Origin: Auricularia sp. M13
Taxonomy: Eukaryota > Basidiomycota > Agaricomycetes > Auriculariales > Auriculariaceae
NCBI GenBank assembly: GCA_037042915.1
Contig: CM073200.1
Location: 1,798,001-1,862,000, forward strand
Direction: 5' to 3'
Length of the DNA stretch: 64,000 nt
In this document: positions 11,629 through 22,191 of the stretch, piece by piece
Numbering within the stretch: the first letter of the stretch is position 1
Layout of the letters: each line of letters opens with the position of its first letter
Notes under the pieces: model-generated
The model's database searches: none
The model's input: the letters and a program-made list of their open reading frames with translations, nothing else
What the model was told of the DNA's origin: nothing
Translations under genes and position numbers: made by a program

Positions 11629-13161
11629 GAGTAGAATATGACGAAAGCGCAGGCTGAGCTTGACGTTTTACGGTAGTCGTAAGAACGGCCAGGAGCATAT
11701 GGGGAGTCTGCTCTTCATATGCGGTGTGGGCGGTCCGAAGATGAAAAACGACACTGGTTTGCCACCCGTGTTGATTGCACGCGAGATCGATGAGGACGCT
11801 GTAGAGTATTTGAAACTCCGCTACTCGTTCTTTCCGTTCTGCCACTCGGCTTTCATCCCAAAGGTCCGAGCTTGTTTTGTACGCTGCAATCTGAACTAGC
11901 ACTCTGTAGCTCCCCAGAGCCTGCTCGACGACTCGCCGGCTCAATATCAGAGCTACTTACTTGCCAGACATCCCTCTAGTCTCCTTAAAGCAGGCCACTA
12001 CTTACAGCGCGTCCTTGAACCGGCGAGCGGGCGGACGCGCTGTGTAGCGTCTGCCATCACTCGGCCTGCCTTATCGGGTGGTCGATTCCGGAAATATTGG
12101 ATTACTGAAAGTTTCGATACAGATGTTACTTCAGAGAGAACCAATTGAAATGAGCTTCCATGCTTACCGACTGTGGACAGGAGCAAGCGTGCGATGAGGA
12201 CGAGGCTGCGAGTCGTGCGGGATTTGATCAAGCGGATTGCTCGGAAGCTGATGCCGCATCTAATCTCGACCGCCCCTAAAGTGCGGAGTTTGAGCAATTG
12301 ACAAGCGGGTATCATCTGATACCTAACTAACATCCCTCTCTCCGTCTCGATTTTCTCGCTTGCCAACCGCGCGCCGCTACTGGGCGCTCAGAGCCATGGT
12401 TCTTTCAAAGCTTTCGGACATGTTTTAAATGAATACTTCAGCCGCCCTTTTTTTTCCTCGCGCACGCTGCCGGTTTTGCCTTGGTCGCGCTGCTAAGGAC
12501 CATAACTCTTCAACGACCCTGGACGTTTCACACGCCGTATGCACCGTGCTTGCATTAGGAGGCTCTCCGTTCCTTTGTAGGCCGCACATTGTCTGCTTCC
12601 TCGGGCCTGCGGGATAACTGCGCTCGCGGATCACGCATGCTCTCTCACGGTGAGGGCGATTAACAGCATGCTCGTACCACCTAAAATGCTGACAGGTCGG
12701 AACAGCATACCGATATCACCTGCGACCCGGGTTCATTCCCAAAAACGCCTGCAGTCCGACTCGACACAAGACCGTTCTGGTCGGGGACACCCCCCAGCCT
12801 CATGTTTCACTGCTGCGACGTGGTTCTCCCGCCTCCGCCTCCATTTCCGACCCGGCCCGCGACCCTCGCTGGAGGCGAAGGCTTGTTCCAGAGGCAGATG
12901 CTGTATTTCAGGCCAGCTCATTGATATCATCGGCGAGGTCACTGTCTGATCCAATACCGATGGCGTGCGTCTCCGGGACTGAACTCACGCAGTGTACAGT
13001 TACAGTATCCGATAGCCGCCACCGGGGGAAGAGGCAGTGTGAGTTTTCCCGACCAGAGGGAGCGCTCGTCCCGGGAGTTTCACGGTCGGACTGGACTCCC
13101 GCAAAGGCGTGCAGGTATTAATACCTCACCGTCACCTTCCTCTGGCTCCCACCGAATCAAC
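11629..13161. other. Intergenic region before the MLKL-type gene
   Basis: About 1.5 kb without a supported gene. The part next to 11628 still matches the upstream flank of the family B paralogues (GACGTTTTACGGTAGTCGTAAG versus GACGTTTTACGGTAGCCGTAAG near 63832). Short ORFs around 12000-12370 and 12650-12950 have no recognisable motif. The last few hundred bases should hold the promoter of the gene starting at 13162. Confidence 0.3.
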
Positions 13162-15600
13162 ATGGCAGCCAACCGCTCCAATGGGAACAAAACGGCGTCA
13201 GCACTCGCAACAGCGAGCATCGTGGTTAGCGTAGCGCGAGAAGCGGTAGATGGGGTACCCGTGGCCAAGCAGATTGTCGGCGTCGTCGCGCGAATCATCT
13301 CGCTTGCCGAGGTGCGAGTGCACCCCGAAATTCAGTTTCTCCTGCCACTAGGCCGCAGCTAATAGCATGTGTGTTTCCTTTTAGAAAACTGACAGGGACC
13401 GCGAAGCTCTGCACGCTCTCTCGGAAAAGTCGCTTGAGCTTGCTCGTACCGTCCAGAACGTCCTCCAGGGACGGACCGCGGATGACGCGGTACTAAGTAG
13501 CTTGGAAAAGATGCACGGGTACGTTTTAGCAGTTCCTCGACTGTGCGACGCTGAATTTCGTGCAGGGTTGTGAAAGCTGTGGAACAGTTGATGTCGAGTC
13601 ACATCGCAAAAAGTCGTCTTGGGCGCGCAGTCGGTTATGCCCTTACTTTGGCACCGCGGGTCGATCGGATGAGTCGGGAGCTTTCGGACGTGCTGCAGGA
13701 GTTCAATGTGCGCCCAGACTGTGCGATTACCACGGCGAAAAGCTGACAGCTCACTATCGCGTAGATTGTCACTCTCCTCGACACGAACCTTCGCGTCCGC
13801 ACTGTGAACCAGGCTGTAGAGGACAATGCGCGATACGATGGCGAGGTGCGTCTGTGTCTCCTAGGCCAGATATGAGATCTGATTAAGCCGACTGGACAGT
13901 TCCGCTTGCTGAGAGATTGCGACGTTAACAAAGGGGACTTGTTTCTCGAGCAGTCTTCCATTGATGGGGCCTTGGTCGTCAAGTACCATCGTGCGGTGGT
14001 GGACGGACGCGTTTTCGCTGTCCGTTATTTCGCAGCAGCGCCTCAGACATCGGGTGCTGGTACAGTGGATGCAGAGGCGTCAGAGTTATACACCCGGATA
14101 ACTGCCCACGATCGCATGCTGATTGATATATCGTGAGATATCCTGCCTCGGCTCCTACAGTGACTTATAATCATGTCAGGACGGTCCAGCAGTCACACAG
14201 CAATGTGGCACGTGTATATGGATGGAGTCGAGGCTCGCCACACAACCGATTCGTGGTCTTAAAGTCCGGTAAAGTAGTTCATAACGCTTTTGCAGTCAGT
14301 CATTGACGAAGCATAGGCTTCATTCCAGCATCCAATCGTTTTAGGGATATCGGTTCCCATAGTATCAGACCAGCCGAAATCTTGGCCTTTGTATGCGAAC
14401 CTTGTCTCTACTATGTTGGAGGGGCGACACTGATTGCTAACAGATATTCAAGCTGGTGGTCAGGAAGCCTGGCTTTCATTTTTCCCTGCCAATAACCGCT
14501 TTATAGGATGCTTCCCGCCATCTGATGAGCATTGGACTCGCGTGGTATCCAGAATTAGGCGGCCAGGCGGACGTGCTGCTTGATCAACACGGGGAACCAA
14601 CCATCGGTCTCAACGACGACCTGCGAGCTTCCGTGGATATTGCGCCCGGGGAGGCTTACCTGCGTCAGTTGTCGTCTATATTTTTGGTGGGTCATTGGCC
14701 AGAAATGTACACCTCGCATTGACATCGCCCTGTAGAATCATTTTCCGCATGGCTTCTTTGAACCCTCACAGCCACCAGAAAACTATTGCCGAAGCGCCTG
14801 TACCAATAATCACCTGATGGACAGACTCCTGTCTATACCAGCCAGGACGGAGACGCAGTACTGGGCCGTTCCCAGGTCAGACCTCCCCAAACATTTGCTC
14901 AACGGCCACGAGAATGCATCGTATCTTCTAAACGCAGAAGCTGAAATCGTTGATTATCCGCTCTTTGACGATATGGACCCCTGGATTCGAATCGCAGCCA
15001 TGCTTCCCAACACATCCTGTAGTAACCCCCGCTTGACATCCAACGCGTACTGCAAACCGCACGGAGGACGGCAAAGCGTCTCTGTCTCTGGTGAGCGCAC
15101 ATCCGGCGACGTTCCCTCCACACAGGACTAATAAGCGCCAGTGGTGGAGATATTGGAAGATGAAAGCGGCGCGGTTTTCGTCCACCATACGCCCGATTGC
15201 CGCGGCGTGACGTTCAGGGAAATCATGGACCGTTGCGGCACAGCGATCGCCTATATCGACAAGGTTGCTTATTTTCGGCATTTCATCACAACTAACGTGC
15301 CCGATGGGGTACCCGGAACGACCGCGTACAAACCAATACGAGTATCGGGAGTGCTTGCCTAAACCACAAGCCTTTCCGATCAATGCAACTGCGCCGCTAC
15401 ACGGATACAAACCATAGGTGGTGGGATGGCGCGGGAGGAGTGTTCGGTCTTGCGCAGCAGAGGGCGCAAAGCCTCCAACTGTGCACAAAACCCTCCAGAT
15501 TCTTCTGGAGCGGCTCTTCGAGAGTATTCGCGCATACGATAAGGAATGAGATCATGACTACTATACCTTCGTATAGTTACCAGAATCCTGCTTAAGTGTC
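13162..15600 (+). CDS. MLKL-type four-helix (MLKL_NTD-like) protein, multi-exon
   Basis: Start ATG at 13162. I can place six exons with GT-AG introns of about 45-75 nt: 13162-13311, 13385-13518, 13566-13707, 13765-13845, 13888-14132 and 14180-14268. They encode helices of the kind found in the basidiomycete MLKL N-terminal domain group: ASIVVSVAREAVDGVPVAKQ, IVGVVARIISLAE, REALHALSEKSLELARTVQ, VKAVEQLMSS and RVDRMSRELSDVLQEFN. A region resembling a degenerate kinase N-lobe follows (KYHRAVVDGRVFAVRYF, then HSNVARVYGWSRGSPHNRF). Later exons are less certain. Open segments at about 14450-14690 (LLDQHGEPTIGLNDDL), 14736-15092 (YWAVPRSDLPKHLLNGHENA) and 15130-15361 look like its continuation. In animals MLKL four-helix bundles permeabilise membranes in necroptosis; for the fungal proteins a cell-death role is only inferred. 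The 3' end is approximate. Confidence 0.65.
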
Positions 15601-17134
15601 AAACACGGACCTAATCTCCTTTTCGGGCACTGGGAATTTGCCTTTTTAGGGACCTAAAATCAAACCATTTTATAATACGGCAGAATCCGGCCGATCGAAG
15701 ATGTCTCAGTTTGTACCAAAACTGAACAGTTCGATTCGGTACGGTTCCCTGGAGTACAAGACCGTCAGGTTCGATCAGACCCTTCGTGTTTCATTTGTAT
15801 AAAAGCCATTGCATTTTCCAAGGTGGAGGGCAGCGGAACGTGAACGTACACGGTAGTGATACACAGACCATTTGACCGCGAGCGGGGTGCGGATTGCAGC
15901 CACGCGACGGCGACGGAGACGACGAGCATGGCGACCGCGCGCGGACGACATGCGATGAGCCACCATTGTGGCCAACGCTCATTTTTTTTACGGGCAGACG
16001 CGTGAGTGATCTGAAAAAAGAGGACATAGAATAGTCCACATGCGACGTGAGAGACACTGCGACTACTCAGTGCTCACATGATGAACACGGCTCACGGCGC
16101 AAATCGGACGTCGTTACCCAACAACGAGCACTGGCAGCGGCCCGCGCTCATGAGATGCGGCGTGAACATTGATGGTGCGATAAAAGAGATTCTGCGTGCG
16201 AGGTGTCAGTGCAACGGGCAGAGCTCTGAGCGGACAAACTTACCACTGCCCGCCATCTAGCACTGGCAGAGAAAAGGCAGCTGCGGGCAGGGTCAGAAGT
16301 TTGACAGTTCACGTTGGCTGTAGTGCTTGACTCGGAGGCCAACAAGCGACACATGGAATTGAAATTGTGTCGGCCGGTATTTGCCTCCGGACTTAGTGTC
16401 TCAGTACCTTTCGGTACGTTCAGCATCAGTCCCAATGGTTGTGAGGGTATGTAAGCTCTTGGATATCGATAGGGTCTTGGATTTGCTTCAGGTGAAGGCT
16501 GAATGTGATTGAATGTACTTCAGTGACCGTAGCGTAGCGGAGGTTTGTCTTGTATGTTGTAACATTTTACACTTTTGTTCACGTTCCATTTCAACGACAT
16601 CTTTGCGAGTGCTGTGCCGATGGAATGATTGCACCTCGGAATCCGAGGTCTCACTGAGGTCAGACCTCGTTACAGTAAAAGGCTTACGGTTCGTTGGCGG
16701 GGCAGCTGCTCGTCCGAATCACCACGTACAAACATGCCTCTTCGAGTGACCGTCAACGCGGCCATGCGCGTCGTTTCGAACACCTTCCGCGTCGGGCACA
16801 GAGCTGAAGAGGCGTCAAGGCTGCCACAGCGAGACTCACGTCGCCGTCGAGCTCGCCGCCACGGCAATCGAGCGCCGCAGCACGGCTGCTTGTATGGTGC
16901 GATGGGAAACGAGACCGGACGGTGGAATTAGACTGCATGCAACCGCCGCCGGACAGCTCATGAGCAGCCCAAGTGCCAGCGAGGCGAGCGCTGACTATAG
17001 TACGAGTAGCATGATGCGTACACTGTCCGTGCAGGCACTCGATCGTCAATGGGGCCGCAGCGAAGCGACTCTTTGCCTGCGCGGACCATCCCTCGCGCGA
17101 GAAGGCAAGCAACTCGCTGGAATCAGGTCAAGTG
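15601..17134. other. Intergenic region, no clear gene
   Basis: About 1.5 kb. Short ORFs on both strands (for example 16753-17112 minus and 16629-16931 plus) overlap one another and show no domain. The stretch 15600-15790 is AT-rich and may be the 3' flank of the MLKL-type gene. The right end lies just downstream of the stop codon of the minus-strand F-box/LRR gene. Confidence 0.3.
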
Positions 17135-17444
17135 CTAGCCGTACAGTCTGGGTAAACAGACAGGCAACGCACAGTCGGACATAACGTGCAACTGCTCCCC
17201 CCATAGTCCGTCGTCCAAATGCGCGCCAGCAAGTTGACCTGGGAATGGGCGTTGGCGGATGGACGAGAACAGACGAGATAGAACGGGCTCCTCCGTGTAG
17301 TCTGTTTCTGCGTCGTATCTGCAATCCACGACGTTGATCGCGACGAGCTCGAGAACGGGATCGGCCAGCGGGGACAGAGCATGACGAACGCGCGCGACGT
17401 CCGCGTATCGGGCGTTCGTTCGCCTTTCTGAAGACTCCGTCAAC

Positions 17445-18111
17445 TAGGGTTCTGTGCAAAATGCCCGAGCTATTCTCAACATGTTTTTTAACCAACCCGT
17501 TATTTAACAGGTGTTTAAAACAGTGTTTAAAACACAGCTTATGTAATGCATTAGAAACATCGAGACAAGCTTAAAAAAAGCAACCTTCCAGTCAAATTTG
17601 CCCAGGTATACCTCCTCATACCCTAGGATATCACAGATACCTGCCAGGTATGATTGGCAATGCATGGTACTTGAAACTTTAATGCTCGATGTAATGTTGT
17701 AAACTTCTACCTGTGAGAATATAGGTCAGAATGAGCCACTTTCTATACTAGATGTTTAACAACACTCTCAGGTCTGGGCACTGGAAGAATGCTGTTCTCT
17801 TGTGAGATCTTGCTAATTAGTTACTTACAGCACTGAGACAGCTCCTGCAGTTGAATGAATCTTTCACTGATCACCTGTGTGAGATGCGAGATGCAGCTAA
17901 CTCATATGCTACCAGCAATGGAGGCTGCTAGCATATAGCAGGAAATGGCACAAAGACAAAATCCATGCCTCCAACACATGTCTCAGAGGTCCTGCAACTG
18001 AACTGTATTTTGTTTTTAAACAGCCAATTTTCGGACATCTGTTTTAAAACAATGTTTTAAACACTGTTTTTTAACCCGTGTTTAAAACGTGGCATTGTAC
18101 ACAGAACCCTA
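17445..18111. mobile_element. hAT-type MITE, 667 bp, 8 bp target duplication
   Basis: Terminal inverted repeats read TAGGGTTCTGTGCAAAATGC on the left and TAGGGTTCTGTGTACAATGC on the right (read inward), matching at 18 of these 20 positions. The element is flanked by a perfect 8 bp direct repeat CCGTCAAC (17437-17444 and 18112-18119). An 8 bp duplication with a TAGGG-type end is diagnostic of the hAT superfamily. The interior is AT-rich with repeated GTTTAAAAC motifs near both ends (17512-17540 and 18040-18088), which may be subterminal transposase sites. There is no transposase ORF, so it is non-autonomous. It interrupts the C-terminal coding part of the F-box/LRR gene. Confidence 0.85.
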
Positions 18112-19301
18112 CCGTCAACTCCTTCGCTGTCGGAGCGGTCGCAAAGAGGGAGAGGATCTCGAGCGCTGGACAGCGCACTCGCTCGCCGGTAGCCTGTTGC
18201 TTCCAACGCTTTCCACGGTAGAATTCGTGGAAGAGCGCTTCGACGGGGCACAGGTCGCGCGGATCGCGGTAGGTCTCGCAGACGTCCACGCGAATGCAGC
18301 GCAGGACGGGGTAACTCGCAGCACCCTGCAAGAAGCAGGATAGATAATGAGCTTCGATGCGCAGGTAACCCAGACATTGTGTAAGGCCCGGCATGCGGTC
18401 CAGCTCGATGCGCGGTTCGGCAGTGTATGCGTCGATGCTGTAGCTACGGCACCAAGATCTATCGCCGGAGACGACTGAGACTACTGCGACGTTGTTATCT
18501 GAGCGCAGCACATCCGTGCAGAGCCTCACGCTGAGCGGCCCACCGTCCGCTCGCCAGCCCAGTGGGTGTTCCCAGTCCATGCCGTTTTCGTACTCGCACA
18601 GGTAGTGGAACTCCGGGGGATTGCTGAGCTTTAGGCACAGCGGATTGGAGGGGTCTGCTTCAAGCCTGTAGTCGTGAAAGACGAGGCGCCTCACAGCTGC
18701 CCGGGCGCAGTCGATGGTGATGGGCGGAATAGACGGCGCCTCAGGCTGGAAGAAATCAACGATCGCGAGTCGCGGGAAATGCTGGGATAGACGTGTCGTA
18801 GATGTATCATTGTATAGATTTAAGCGGAGGACGTTTGAAAACGCGGGTATCCGCTCCTGCCCGAGCGTTGTGCTAGACAACTCGAGCTCACAAAGACGCG
18901 GTGCATAGCCGCCCAAAAACTCTGCAGGGCATATGGCGGCTTGACCCAAATATGAGTCGAGGTGGAAGCCCGAGAGAACCAGGCTGCGAAGGCGCGGCGC
19001 GGGATGTTGAAGTGCGACAGATAGCTGAACTGATAGCCCGTCTGGTATACAGATAGACAGCGCGACAAGGACAGGAAGTGATGCAGTCAAGGCGAGTAGG
19101 ATTTCCGGTACGGCCGCGAGAACAGAGGGAGGATATGTCCCCTGACGCCTGGTCGGGAATACCAGTGTCAACCTTAGACGCAGATCTTTTCGCAGGACAT
19201 GCCCGAGCACTTGATTAAATCGTTTGAGCTGCGCATCAATGTCGAGTTCTGTGCGTGCTCTATCGGTGCAGTCCAGCGTGGTAGGAATGTAGAGACCTGC
19301 C

Positions 19302-19485
19302 TGTTAGATTCCTTGCTTCCGAGTCGAGGATACGCGGATAGAGCAAAGCCAGAGTGTATTTTGGTTGTCCGTATGCCTAAGGTACACAAGACGGGACCGG
19401 ACAACCAGATGAGAAACAAAGGCAAACACCGCGCACCGTTCACGCACGCGGAGCGGAAACACGTCACGGATCTATAATGCTAACA
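19302..19485 (-). repeat. LTR (3' LTR of the gag-only element)
   Basis: 184 bp terminal repeat with TG/CA ends, nearly identical to the copy at 20860-21043; one T/C difference is visible (tgtattttgg versus tgtattctgg). It is preceded, on the element strand, by the purine-rich tract. Confidence 0.9.
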
Positions 19486-19521
19486 CTCCCCCTGTTTCTG
19501 CAGAGCGTGCTCCCCCATAAC

Positions 19522-20532
19522 CTAAGACCCGAAGCACTCGAGGTCGCCGTCAATAGGGGTGGTCGCAGACGGCACAGACGAGGCGGGGAGAGCATATGTC
19601 GCATAACCGGCCGGTGCTGAATCCAAATCGGGCTCGTCCAGAAAACTAAAAGCAGCAGCAGCACGCGCAGGTGGATCATCATCGTCAGAAGCATAACGGT
19701 CGCCTTCCATGATCGTCCTGCAGTCTGCGGCGATGTGTCCTGGGCGCCCACAACGGTGGCACTCTGTCGATCGAGTGTGCTGCGAGGGACCAGCGGCAGG
19801 ACGACGAGCTGGAGCACGGCGAGCTCCTCCACGGGGCGCACCAAATCCTCCGCGCGATGCGCCGGGTCCTCCGTGTGATGCACCGGGTCCTCCGCGGTAC
19901 GATGCCATAGCCCTGGCCTCCTCGCGTTCGGCAGCCTCAGCATCGTCCTCAGCAGCTCCTGCAAGACGTGAGTGCTCGTTGACGAGGCGACTCTTCACGA
20001 AAGCGACCGTGAGGAGGTTGTCGGGAACGGTGTCCAGCGCAGCGATAATCGTGTCGTAGTCCTTGGGCAAGCCCTCGATGAGAACGACCATAATGTCGTC
20101 GTCAGGAACGACGGCTCCGATGCCGCGAAGGCGCTCGACGGTCTGATCGACGCGCCCGATCCACTGGACCATGGTCTCGTCGGGCGACTTGCGCATCTTG
20201 AAGAAGTTGCGGCGCATGACGAGCCGAGTACCAAAGCCGCGGGGTCGGAAGTACGTCTCTAGTCGTTTCCAGAGCTGGCGAGCCGTATCATTTTCGTGCA
20301 CCAGACCGTACTGAGAGTAGTCAATCGTGTTGATGATGGTGGAATAGCAGCGGAGCGCAGCAGCGTTATATTCCGTGTCGGAAGCGTAGTCGGTGACGGC
20401 GGCATCGCCGGTGACGTGCGGCCAGAGTCGGAGAGCAGCCAAGATGCCGGTGATCGCCTTGCGCCAACCCTCGTAGTTGGACGAGTCCAGCTTCGTGATG
20501 TTCGGAACATAGGGGTTCGGGGCGACGGACAT
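19522..20532 (-). CDS. Gag protein of the Copia-type element
   Basis: A single open frame, 336 residues from ATG 20532-20530, or 365 from an upstream ATG at 20619. The N-terminus (ITKLDSSNYEGWRKAITGIL) is the typical start of Copia-type gag polypeptides of the UBN2 group. The centre has the expected helical region (LWKRLETYF, MRKSPDETMVQWIGRVDQTV). The C-terminal part is rich in Gly, Ala and Arg and carries one CCHC zinc knuckle, CHRCGRPGHIAADC. In retrotransposons this protein forms the particle and binds the RNA. The frame ends shortly before the 3' LTR, with no pol region following. Confidence 0.85.
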   Translation of the reverse strand: MSVAPNPYVPNITKLDSSNYEGWRKAITGILAALRLWPHVTGDAAVTDYASDTEYNAAALRCYSTIINTIDYSQYGLVHENDTARQLWKRLETYFRPRGFGTRLVMRRNFFKMRKSPDETMVQWIGRVDQTVERLRGIGAVVPDDDIMVVLIEGLPKDYDTIIAALDTVPDNLLTVAFVKSRLVNEHSRLAGAAEDDAEAAEREEARAMASYRGGPGASHGGPGASRGGFGAPRGGARRAPARRPAAGPSQHTRSTECHRCGRPGHIAADCRTIMEGDRYASDDDDPPARAAAAFSFLDEPDLDSAPAGYATYALPASSVPSATTPIDGDLECFGS

Positions 20533-20673
20533 GATGCGGGGCACGAGGAAACGGCGGGTGCGGTGGAGAGGAGAAAAGATGGGAAAGAGGGTCGGCGGGA
20601 GATCCCGGAATCGTGCCACGTTAACCGTGCTGCGGATGTCGGATCACCAGACCGGCAACATCGTAAACCAGGT

Positions 20674-20810
20674 CGCGGGCACCAGCCAGCGCAAGACACC
20701 TGGGGTGGGCCGCGGGCACCAGCCAGCGCAAGACACCCAATGGGCCGCGGGCACCAGCCAGCGCAAGACGCCCATGTGACGGCCGCGGGCACCAGCCTGC
20801 GCAAGTCGCC
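20674..20810. repeat. Four-unit tandem repeat in the leader of the LTR element
   Basis: Four copies of a unit CGCGGGCACCAGCCAGCGCA followed by AGAC(A/G)CC start at 20674, 20711, 20746 and 20784, with periods of 37, 35 and 38 nt. They lie between the 5' LTR and the gag start on the element's strand. Tandem repeats in untranslated leaders are common in LTR elements; a role in packaging or translation is only a guess. Confidence 0.75.
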
Positions 20811-20859
20811 GTCGTCGTGGTTTTGATGAACGGGAACCACGTTCACCGTGATCTGGTTG

Positions 20860-21043
20860 TGTTAGATTCCTTGCTTCCGAGTCGAGGATACGCGGATAGA
20901 GCAAAGCCAGAGTGTATTCTGGTTGTCCGTATGCCTAAGGTACACAAGACGGGACCGGACAACCAGATGAGAAACAAAGGCAAACACCGCGCACCGTTCA
21001 CGCACGCGGAGCGGAAACACGTCACGGATCTATAATGCTAACA
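20860..21043 (-). repeat. LTR (5' LTR of the gag-only element)
   Basis: 184 bp copy of the terminal repeat. It is followed on its outer side by the CTGCC target duplication at 21044-21048. On its inner side, on the element strand, the sequence reads CAACCAGATCACGG, where a primer-binding site is expected; I cannot match it to a tRNA by eye. Confidence 0.9.
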
Positions 21044-21359
21044 CTGCCGACCAAGCTACCGTGTAAAACTGCCGTGACACCGATGCTGGAGACCACAGGC
21101 TGGCATATGGCAAATACTGCAGCGTTTCCGCAACCAGCTCGTCAGGAAGCGGTAGTGCGCTCATTGCGCGTTCCACAGAGCGGCGTCCGGGCGAACTGCT
21201 CCTGATGGTGCGGAGCAAAGGTTCGGACGGCTGGTTGGAACTCCGGTCCGTCGTTGTTCCGTCGCGCGCCTCTCCTCGATCCCCATTGCGATTATTACAC
21301 GCTAATAGGTTCAACAAAATATCTCCGCTTTTTACAGAGTAATATCGGGAGAGATCCAA

Positions 21360-22191
21360 GGGATTGATATGTACCGCAATTTTCTATCATCGTTTGTCTG
21401 ACCGTGAGGATCTGTACAAGCATGAGGTCGCGGTCACATTCCCTGTCGGCCGCGGTAATACAGTATCTATCGATCACAGGCATCCACATCCATGTGAACC
21501 CGCGCGTTTAGATGGCTACATGGCGCGGGCTGTCGTCGCGGCGTTCAGCTTGGCTGCCCGCGTCGTGGTCGTTCGGATCATGCAGGCGCGTGCACGTCGC
21601 AGTGGGAGTTGCTCGCGATATCCACGCCGAAGGCAGCACGCATAAGGAAGCCCACCTGGTGCGCGTCATTGGAAACGTCGCCCGCGGGTTTGCGAGGAGG
21701 AGCGTCGCGAACAGCAGACCCGCGATGGTGCGATGTAATTCCGTGCTATGTACGACGAGATCGAGAGCGAGATCGGCTCGCAGACTTCTGCGCGCTCAAC
21801 TGCATGGCGCATCGATCGGACCACTTAGCTCAGCGTTGTCTACAGCAGCTCGCGGGGAAGGAAGCGCAAGCTCGAATTGGATGCCTTCTACCACACGCAC
21901 ACTTCGCCCAGTGTGCAATGGCTTGGCGCCGCGGGCTGCGCGAGCCTGCCAGTACGGCGTGTCGCATCTCCGTGTGCACTGCGCCGTCTTCGCTAGCGCG
22001 TAGAGCCTGCCCAACCCGCCGTTCAGCGCCCCGTAAACGATTTCCACCGTCGCTGCCACCCCCGAGTCTTCTCCTGCAGCGTGTCGTTCCACCAGTAGCA
22101 TATCGAGACGGCCGCTTCCCAAAGCGCGTGGCGCGCGCGCAATCCATTCCATCGGCGCCGTAACATAATCGTCTACAATGTCGCAGCAGGC
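21360..22191. other. Region between two F-box genes; possible extra exon
   Basis: The minus strand at 21796-22152 has an open segment (MEWIARAPRALGSGRLDMLL onward) that could be the C-terminal part of the F-box-like gene at 22192-23010 if there is a frame change or an unseen intron near 22180. Otherwise no gene is supported. The part near 21360-21500 should include the promoter of the disrupted F-box/LRR gene. Confidence 0.3.

Larger units (their letters stand above)
19302..21043 (-). mobile_element. Gag-only Copia-type LTR element (TR-GAG-like), young
   Basis: A compact 1,742 bp LTR element in minus orientation. Two 184 bp LTRs (19302-19485 and 20860-21043) begin TGTTAG and end CTAACA and differ at about one site by eye. 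A 5 bp target duplication CTGCC lies at 19297-19301 and 21044-21048. On the element's own strand a purine tract AGGGGGAG directly precedes the 3' LTR. Between the LTRs are a leader with a tandem repeat and one gag-like frame; no protease, integrase or reverse transcriptase region is seen and there is no room for one. This matches the non-autonomous class called TR-GAG (terminal-repeat retrotransposon with gag). It looks whole for that class and recent. It would depend on a related full-length element, not present here, for mobility. It sits inside a host F-box gene. Confidence 0.9.
17135..21359 (-). pseudogene. F-box/LRR-like gene split by a hAT MITE and an LTR element
   Basis: Three minus-strand host segments belong to one gene. 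21049-21359 carries an F-box (start at 21164 or 21359; SALPLPDELVAETLQYLPYA, then SVSRQF). 18112-19301 carries the LRR-like body (including LGHVLRKDLRLRLTL and RLRSLVLSGFHLDSYLG). 17135-17444 carries the C-terminus (ESSERRTNARYADVARV to LPRLYG and a stop). They are separated by the LTR element at 19302-21043 and the hAT MITE at 17445-18111. At each junction, if one copy of the target duplication is counted, the host reading frame is continuous, which argues that the gene was intact before both insertions. As it stands the protein is interrupted after the F-box. The family role would be an SCF substrate receptor. Confidence 0.75.
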
